From Kiloniellales bacterium (GTDB lineage: Bacteria > Pseudomonadota > Alphaproteobacteria > Kiloniellales > JAKSDN01), in assembly GCA_028280455.1 (NCBI GenBank), contig JANQLT010000081.1, forward strand, positions 1-64,000: 64,000 nt of DNA. The letters are read 5' to 3'. Both the position numbers and the translations under genes were made by a program. This document shows, one piece after another, positions 59,493-64,000 of the stretch; position 1 is the first letter of the stretch; every line of letters starts with the position of its first letter. A model generated the notes under the pieces. That model was not told the origin of the DNA. It was given only the letters and a program-made list of their open reading frames with translations, and searched no databases.

Positions 59493-60377
59493 ATGTCACT
59501 CAAGCCGATGGACATAGCGATGGGCGTGGCTGTCGCGCTGACCTGGGGTATGGGCGTGGTCTTCGCCAAGGCGGCGATCGAGCATTTCCCGCCGATACTC
59601 CTGATGTCCTTTCGCTTCGCCGTTACCGCCCTGGTCATGGTCTGGTTCGTCAGGCCACCGCTCGGCGATCTGGCCAATATCTGCGCTATCGCGTTCGTTG
59701 TCGCAGCCATTCAATACAGCCTGACTTTCACGGGCCTCACGGGCGTCGATGCCTCCGTGGCAGCGCTCGTGGTGCAGCTGGAGGTGCCGTTTCTGGTCCT
59801 GCTGGGCGCGCTGCTTCTGAAAGAGCGGCCGAGCCTGCGCAAGTGGCTCGGCATCCTCCTGGCTTTCGTCGGGGTTGCCTTGATCGCGGGCGAGCCCAAG
59901 GTCGGCAGCGCCTGGCCGTGCCTTCTGATGGTCGTCGGCGGCGCCCTGGTTTGGGCGGTGGGGCAGATCATGGTACGCCGGCTGCGGCGTGTGGAGGGCT
60001 TGGCCATGACGGCCTGGCTCGCGGTCTTCGCCGCGCCGCAGTTGCTCGTCATGTCGCTGATCTTTGAAGACAACCAGCTTGCCGCGGTTCGCGAGGCCGA
60101 CTGGATCGTCTGGTCGACGGTCCTCTACCTGGGCATCATCATGACCGCCTTTGGATACGGCATGTGGTACACGCTGGTGCATCGTCACCCGGTCAGTCAC
60201 GTCGCGCCCTTTCTCTTGCTGTTGCCGGTGTTTTCGGTCCTCGGTGGCGTCGGCCTGCTCGGCGAGCAGCTGACCACGCGCATTCTGTTGGGCGGGGCGG
60301 TCGTCATCGGAGGCGTCGCCTTCATCCTGATCGAGCGGCCGGCGGTCGCGGCGACGCTGCCCGGCGATGGCCGCTGA
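59493..60377 (+). CDS. DMT-superfamily (EamA) transporter
   Basis: A 294-residue protein with about ten membrane helices in two EamA repeats: the first starting MGVAVALTWGMGVVFAKAAIEHFPP and ending LLLKERPSLRKWLGILLAFVGVALIA; the second with ALVWAVGQIMVRRL, TAFGYGMWYTLV and LLGEQLTTRILLGGAVVIGGV. Exports or imports small metabolites; the substrate cannot be read from sequence. It may serve the downstream decarboxylase/oxidase genes although a palindromic repeat intervenes. Confidence 0.92.
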   Translation: MSLKPMDIAMGVAVALTWGMGVVFAKAAIEHFPPILLMSFRFAVTALVMVWFVRPPLGDLANICAIAFVVAAIQYSLTFTGLTGVDASVAALVVQLEVPFLVLLGALLLKERPSLRKWLGILLAFVGVALIAGEPKVGSAWPCLLMVVGGALVWAVGQIMVRRLRRVEGLAMTAWLAVFAAPQLLVMSLIFEDNQLAAVREADWIVWSTVLYLGIIMTAFGYGMWYTLVHRHPVSHVAPFLLLLPVFSVLGGVGLLGEQLTTRILLGGAVVIGGVAFILIERPAVAATLPGDGR

Positions 60378-60404
60378 TGGCGCTGACCTTGCCGATCCTC
60401 TAGA

Positions 60405-60523
60405 GCGTTTTCCGATCGGACGGCACCGGCCCGCTCTCCCTCCCGGCCACCCACGGCAGTATCCTATTGGGTGGCCGGGAGGGGAGCGGGCCGGTGTCGT
60501 GATTCCGCGTCGGCGGAAAACGC
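60405..60523. repeat. Nested palindromic repeat element
   Basis: The outer arms GCGTTTTCCG (60405-60414) and CGGAAAACGC (60514-60523) are perfect complements. The inner arms CACCGGCCCGCTC and GGCCACCC pair with GAGCGGGCCGGTG and GGGTGGCC around a short loop at 60453-60468. The long hairpin lies between the transporter and the decarboxylase genes and could end transcription. A TAGAGCGTTTTCC edge resembles repeats common in alphaproteobacteria. Confidence 0.7.
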
Positions 60524-60563
60524 GCTAGTGTCCCGAGGCGTGCAGGTCAGCGAGAGGCGGGCT

Positions 60564-61076
60564 GTGGCGGGTTGGTCGCAAGAGACGCATCGGGTGTTGG
60601 CGGCGGCGGGGGTCCGGCAGGTCGCCTACGTGCCCGATGCCGGGCACAAGACGCTGATCGCGCTCTGTCAGGAAGACCCCGGCATGACGGCGGTGCCGCT
60701 GACCACGGAGGAGGAAGGCGTGGCCCTGCTGGCCGGCGCCTGGCTCGGCGGCGAGCGCGGCGTCCTGCTGATGCAGTCCTCCGGCGTCGGCAACTGCATC
60801 AACCTCTTCAGCCTGACTCAGACCTGCCGCTTCCCGCTGCTGATGCTGGTGACCATGCGCGGGCAGTCGGGCGAGTTCAATCCCTGGCAGGTGCCGATGG
60901 GCCGGGGCAGCGCCGCGCACTTGCGCCAGGCCGGCGTCATGGTCGAGGAAGTCGACCAGGCCGACCAGGTGGCTTCGGCGACGGCCGCGGCGGCACGGCT
61001 CTGCTTCGAGAGCGCGGCCGCGGTCGCCTTGCTGATCGACCAGCGCGTGCTCGGCATCAAGACCTTCGAGCAATGA
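60564..61076 (+). CDS. ThDP-dependent decarboxylase, alpha (PYR) subunit, sulfopyruvate/phosphonopyruvate type
   Basis: The GTG at 60564 has GAGAGG 6 bp upstream and gives 170 residues; an in-frame GTG at 60528 lies at the edge of the repeat. Pattern of the PYR domain: YVPDAGHKTLIALC, VPLTTEEEGVALLAGAWLGG with the cofactor-activating Glu, LLMQSSGVGNCINLFSL, and LLMLVTMRGQSGEFNPWQ. Family members include ComD sulfopyruvate and phosphonopyruvate decarboxylases. Its stop overlaps the beta-subunit ATG. It acts as a hetero-oligomer with the next protein. Confidence 0.87.
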   Translation: MAGWSQETHRVLAAAGVRQVAYVPDAGHKTLIALCQEDPGMTAVPLTTEEEGVALLAGAWLGGERGVLLMQSSGVGNCINLFSLTQTCRFPLLMLVTMRGQSGEFNPWQVPMGRGSAAHLRQAGVMVEEVDQADQVASATAAAARLCFESAAAVALLIDQRVLGIKTFEQ

Positions 61077-61675
61077 GCGCGCGCAGCGACGGCTATCCGC
61101 TGCACCGCCGCGCGCTGGTCGAGACGCTGCTCGCGGAGCGCGGCGAGACGCTCCTGGTGACCGGGCTCGGCGCGCCGAGCTGGGACGCCGCCGCGGCCGG
61201 CGACTCGCCCCTGACCTTCCCGCTTTGGGGCGCCATGGGCGGCGCGGCCATGGTCGGGCTCGGCCTGGCGCTCGCCCAGCCGGCGCGCCGGGTCCTGGTC
61301 ATCACCGGCGACGGCGAGCTGCTCATGGGCCTCGGCGCGCTGGCCACCATCGCCGTGCAGAAGCCGCGCAACCTGGCGATCGCCGTGCTCGACAACGAGC
61401 GCTACGGCGAGACCGGCCAGCAGGCGACCCACACGGCCTGGGACGTCGACCTGGCCGCCGTCGCCCGCGCCGTCGGCTTCGAGGCCGCGCTGGTCGTCGA
61501 GGCGCCCGACGCCGTGGCATCCGCCGTGGCGCAAGTTCACCAGGCACCGGGGCCGCTGCTCGCGGTCTTCAAGGTGCGGGCCGAAGATCTGCCGCTGGTC
61601 CTGCCGCCGAAGGACGGCGTGCTTCTCAAGGCCCGCTTCCGCGAGGCACTGCTCGGGGCCGAGGCGGAGCCGTGA
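61073..61675 (+). CDS. ThDP-dependent decarboxylase, beta (PP) subunit
   Basis: A 200-residue PP domain: FPLWGAMGGAAMVGLGLALAQPARRVLVITGDGELLMGLGALATIAVQKPRNLAIAVLDNERYGETG contains the ThDP/Mg motif GDG...N (the DN being the distal ligand). Resembles ComE and the PP half of phosphonopyruvate decarboxylase. Coupled to alpha (ATGA) and to the oxidase (GTGA). The pair would decarboxylate a beta-substituted pyruvate to an aldehyde. Confidence 0.88.
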   Translation: MSARSDGYPLHRRALVETLLAERGETLLVTGLGAPSWDAAAAGDSPLTFPLWGAMGGAAMVGLGLALAQPARRVLVITGDGELLMGLGALATIAVQKPRNLAIAVLDNERYGETGQQATHTAWDVDLAAVARAVGFEAALVVEAPDAVASAVAQVHQAPGPLLAVFKVRAEDLPLVLPPKDGVLLKARFREALLGAEAEP

Positions 61676-62853
61676 GCCGCGCCGCCCGGGATGTCGTCAT
61701 CGTCGGTGGCGGCGTCATGGGCTGCGCCATCGCCTACTTCCTGGCCGCCGAGGAGCGCTTCGACGGCTCCATCCTGGTGGTCGAGCGCGACCCGTGCTAC
61801 GAGCGCTGCGCCACGACGCGCTCCTGGGGCGGTATCCGCCAGCAGTTCTCAACCCGCGAGAACATCCTCATGTCGCTCTTCGGCATCGAGTTCGTGCGCA
61901 ACGCGACGGCGCTGCTGGCGGTCGACGGTGAGGGACCGGACCTGGCCTTTCGCGAGCAGGGCTACCTGTTCCTGGCCAGCCCGAGCGGCGTCGAGGTCCT
62001 GCGCGCCAACCACGGCCTGCAGCGCGAGCTCGGCGCACGAGGGGCGTTCCTGGAGCCGGACGCTCTGCGCAGCCGCTTTCCCTGGCTGTCCGGCGAGGGC
62101 ATAGGCGCTGCCGTCTTCGGCACGGCGAACGAAGGCTGGATCGATCCGAGCGCGCTGCTGCATGGCTTTCGCCGCAAGGCGCGCAGCCTCGGCGTCGAGT
62201 TCCTGACCGACGAGGCGGTGGCGATCGCCTGCGCGACGGGGCGGCTGCAGGGCGTAACCCTGGCGGGAGCGGGCGAGATCGCCTGCGGGGCGTTGGTCAA
62301 TGCGGCGGGGCCGCGGGCCGGCGCCGTCGCGAAGCTGGCCGGCATCGCGCTGCCTGTGGCACCGCGCAAGCGCATGTCCTACGTGTTCGATTGCCGCACG
62401 AGGATCGAGGCAATGCCCCTGACCATCGACCCTAGCGGCGTCGCCTGCCGGCCGGAGGGCGGCCAGTACATCGCCATCGTCTCGCCGCCGGCCGAGCAGG
62501 ACCGGGACTGCGAGGACCTGGAGGAGGACTACGCGCTCTTCGAAGAGATCATCTGGCCGACTCTGGCGCGCCGCATTCCCGTCTTCGAGGCCATCAAGCT
62601 GTCCGGTGCCTGGGCCGGCCACTACGACTACAACAGCTTCGACCAGAACGCGGTCCTGGGCGAGCACCCGGAGATCGGCGGCTTCTACTTCTGCAACGGC
62701 TTCAGCGGCCACGGCCTGCAGCAGTCGCCGGCCGCCGGCCGGGCGACCGCCGAGCTGATCGCGCGGGACCGCTACGTCAGCATCGACCTGACGGCCTTCG
62801 GCTATCGGCGGCTGCTGGAAGGCCGGCCCCTGCGCGAGGCGAATGTGGTGTGA
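61672..62853 (+). CDS. DAO-type FAD-dependent oxidoreductase
   Basis: The GTG at 61672 (GTGA overlap) gives 393 residues. FAD site VVIVGGGVMGCAIAYFLA at residue 8, then ERCATTRSWGGIRQQFSTREN, the second FAD region NAAGPRAGAVAKLAGI near 220, and C-terminal FYFCNGFSGHGLQQSPAAGRATAELI. It belongs with sarcosine/dimethylglycine/glycine oxidase-type enzymes that oxidise amines. Coupled to the decarboxylase pair, it may oxidise an amine to or from the acid handled by that enzyme (for instance an aminosulfonate or aminophosphonate). Confidence 0.88.
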   Translation: MSRAARDVVIVGGGVMGCAIAYFLAAEERFDGSILVVERDPCYERCATTRSWGGIRQQFSTRENILMSLFGIEFVRNATALLAVDGEGPDLAFREQGYLFLASPSGVEVLRANHGLQRELGARGAFLEPDALRSRFPWLSGEGIGAAVFGTANEGWIDPSALLHGFRRKARSLGVEFLTDEAVAIACATGRLQGVTLAGAGEIACGALVNAAGPRAGAVAKLAGIALPVAPRKRMSYVFDCRTRIEAMPLTIDPSGVACRPEGGQYIAIVSPPAEQDRDCEDLEEDYALFEEIIWPTLARRIPVFEAIKLSGAWAGHYDYNSFDQNAVLGEHPEIGGFYFCNGFSGHGLQQSPAAGRATAELIARDRYVSIDLTAFGYRRLLEGRPLREANVV

Positions 62854-62865
62854 GACGGGCGCCGA

Positions 62866-63075
62866 TCAGCGGAGCAGGTCGAACACCCAGGTGGCGATAC
62901 CCAAGGCGCCGAGCAGGACGAGGAAGGACAGCCAGGCCGAGACCACGTCCTTCAGGTTCACGCGTTTCTCCAGGGTTTCCTCGGCCGGAGCCTTGAGAAC
63001 CGGGCGGTTTTCGTCGGGGACCACGCTTTGCATCGCGGCGGTAGCCGACGACAGGGTGTCATTGAGTGTGATCAT
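62866..63075 (-). CDS. Small single-pass membrane protein
   Basis: A 69-residue protein: a polar N-terminus (NDTLSSATAAMQSVVPDEN), a basic patch TLEKRVNLKD, and a C-terminal helix AWLSFLVLLGALGIATWVFDLL. No known motif. It is a single-gene unit convergent with the oxidase and downstream of the Crp/Fnr gene with 237 bp between. Composition and the clean hydrophobic helix support it being real. Confidence 0.5.
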   Translation of the reverse strand: MITLNDTLSSATAAMQSVVPDENRPVLKAPAEETLEKRVNLKDVVSAWLSFLVLLGALGIATWVFDLLR

Positions 63076-63182
63076 GGCCGGCAGACTGCCGCCCCGGAGC
63101 GCCGCCGGCTGTGGTCAAAATCACAAGCCTGGGAGTCCTTGTTCGGGGCTGGCCGCGGCCCCGCCGGCGGCCCGTCACACCA

Positions 63183-63211
63183 AAGCTCGATGAGCTCGTC
63201 CCATCGAGCTT
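63183..63211. repeat. Short inverted repeat
   Basis: AAGCTCGATG (63183-63192) and CATCGAGCTT (63202-63211) pair perfectly around a 9-base loop in the gap between the small membrane gene and the Crp/Fnr gene. It could be a weak terminator or part of a repeat. No T-run follows. Confidence 0.4.
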
Positions 63212-63282
63212 CGGCAAGCGCGACCGCGCGTCCGCAGCGAAGTGAGGATAAGCCCGCGTGGCGCTTGGACGCCATACAGCTT

Positions 63283-63303
63283 GCGATGAGTTCACCTCAT
63301 CGC
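63283..63303 (-). terminator. Hairpin downstream of Crp/Fnr gene
   Basis: GCGATGAG (63283-63290), five bases, CTCATCGC (63296-63303) lies 10 bp past the Crp/Fnr stop. No strong T-run follows on the minus strand, so it may stabilise the 3' end rather than terminate fully. Confidence 0.45.
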
Positions 63304-63312
63304 AGGCTGGTA

Positions 63313-64000
63313 TCAGTCATTGAGATCCGGCAGCTCGCCGAGGACTTCCTCGACCATCGCCTCGAGCCGATGGACGTCGGTGACGGTCAGGCTCCGCTCC
63401 TGGCGGATCAGCAGTCCGGCGCTAGCCAGCTCGCTGAGCTCCCGGGTCACGGCCTCGCGGTGGGTGCTGAGCCGGCTCGCCAGATCGGCGTGGGTCGGCA
63501 CGGGATCGATCTTGGCGGTCTTGTCGTCGATCATGCTGTCCCGGCTGAGCCGCAGGATCTCGACATGGATGCGGTTCTTGACGGCGAGGGTGCTGAACTC
63601 GAAGACCCGCTCCGTCAATGATCGGACCAGGGCCGTCAGGCGCTTCATGACGGCCGCCGCGACCTCCGGGTGGCGGCGCAGGAGATGCCAGAAGGCCTCC
63701 GCCGACAGCGAGGCCAGCAGGCAGTCCTCGATCGCGACGACATTGGTCGAGCGCGGTCCGCCGTCGATGGCGGCCAGCTCGCCGAAGACCTCGCCGACGT
63801 GGATATCGCGGAAGGCGACCTCCTTGCCGCCGAGGGAGTAGCTGATCGCGCGCAGCCGGCCCTCGACCAGGAAGGAGACTTCGTGCGTATCGTCCTTGTA
63901 GCCGACGACCTGCTGGTCCTGCTCGAAACGGCGCCAGGTGCACTCCTTCGCGACAACCTCGAGGTCGGGCTCCCCGAGGTCGCGGAGGATCTCGACATCG
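63313..64000 (-). CDS. Crp/Fnr-family transcriptional regulator, 5' truncated by window edge
   Basis: The minus-strand frame stays open through 64000, giving about 229 visible residues with no start. Translated directly, it shows a cyclic-nucleotide-binding beta-roll: EQDQQVVGYKDDTHEVSFLVEG, FRDIHVGEVFGELAAIDGG and STNVVAIEDCLLASLS, then a dimer helix (HLLRRHPEVAAAVMKRLTALV) and a Crp-type winged helix with DLASRLSTHREAVTRELSELASAGLL. GEVFGELAAIDGGPRS keeps the phosphate-binding cassette pattern (GE, RS) expected for cAMP binding. A shorter ATG at 63648 would cut through the dimer helix and is rejected. Confidence 0.9.
   Translation of the reverse strand, partial: DVEILRDLGEPDLEVVAKECTWRRFEQDQQVVGYKDDTHEVSFLVEGRLRAISYSLGGKEVAFRDIHVGEVFGELAAIDGGPRSTNVVAIEDCLLASLSAEAFWHLLRRHPEVAAAVMKRLTALVRSLTERVFEFSTLAVKNRIHVEILRLSRDSMIDDKTAKIDPVPTHADLASRLSTHREAVTRELSELASAGLLIRQERSLTVTDVHRLEAMVEEVLGELPDLND

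Noticed and set aside
63072-63275. A 67-residue minus-strand frame between the small membrane gene and Crp/Fnr
   Set aside because: Crosses the inverted repeat at 63183-63211 and ends in low-complexity sequence; no support for translation.
63645-63998. A 117-residue minus-strand Ser/Arg-rich frame at the right edge
   Set aside because: The neighbouring frame, open to the edge, encodes a clear Crp/Fnr cyclic-nucleotide domain continuous with the downstream helix-turn-helix.

Overview
The window looks like a chromosomal segment of a high-GC alphaproteobacterium, most plausibly Rhodospirillales or a relative. The basis is the very high GC, the strong G/C third-position bias, dense GTGA/ATGA-coupled operons, stand-alone receiver/Hpt/PilZ proteins of alphaproteobacterial type, and alphaproteobacterial-style intergenic palindromic repeats. 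This placement is inference; there is no rRNA or other marker gene to confirm it. I see no tRNA, rRNA, CRISPR array, phage or transposase gene.

Layout. 1-3.5 kb: the end of a flavoprotein disulfide reductase, an atypical receiver-winged-helix regulator, and two HupE/UreJ-type membrane proteins. 3.5-17.1 kb: a pterin/pyrimidine-flavoured biosynthetic block. It holds phhB and folB (minus); an adenylate-forming ligase, a creatininase-family hydrolase and a RibD-type reductase (plus); and a seven-gene minus-strand operon (CDP-alcohol phosphatidyltransferase, YceI, FkbM methyltransferase, MDR dehydrogenase, a catalytically altered 6-pyruvoyltetrahydropterin-synthase homologue, GT4 glycosyltransferase, SAM methyltransferase). 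A sulfatase/LTA-synthase-like membrane enzyme and a GH17-GT2 glucan synthase-like protein follow. I see this block as the best candidate for an undescribed pathway.

17.1-30 kb: sugar-acid and hydroxyacid catabolism (HIBADH-type dehydrogenase, two FAH-family proteins, two D-2-hydroxyacid dehydrogenases, denD, an IlvD/Edd dehydratase, a PhyH dioxygenase, two SDRs). It is interrupted at 22.3-24.9 kb by a lower-GC islet carrying a subtilase without signal peptide and a small protein resembling that protease's own propeptide domain. 30-32.3 kb: a receiver/Hpt pair and a GST.

32.3-45.2 kb: a regulon for four-carbon sugar acids. It has an ABC importer, an FCD-type GntR regulator, an SMP-30 lactonase, an LtnD-like dehydrogenase, otnK, otnC, an ABM protein, an isopropylmalate/tartrate-dehydrogenase-type enzyme and a MocA-type oxidoreductase. 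Two nearly identical palindromes (core AAYGTATACRTT) sit in front of the importer operon and in the ltnD-like/otnK divergent promoter, which ties them into one probable regulon.

45.2-64 kb: a receiver-PilZ fusion, a GFA protein, an SDR, a Sel1-repeat protein with a long Pro/Ala/Glu linker, hydantoinase/oxoprolinase subunits B and A separated by about 5.6 kb (a Phd/VapC toxin-antitoxin pair, an M1 aminopeptidase, a beta-lactamase-like lipoprotein), a DMT transporter, a two-subunit ThDP decarboxylase of sulfopyruvate/phosphonopyruvate type with a coupled DAO-type oxidase, and a Crp/Fnr regulator running off the right edge. Several intergenic palindromic repeat elements are scattered through the window, including a 147-bp element with 15-bp perfect terminal inverted repeats.
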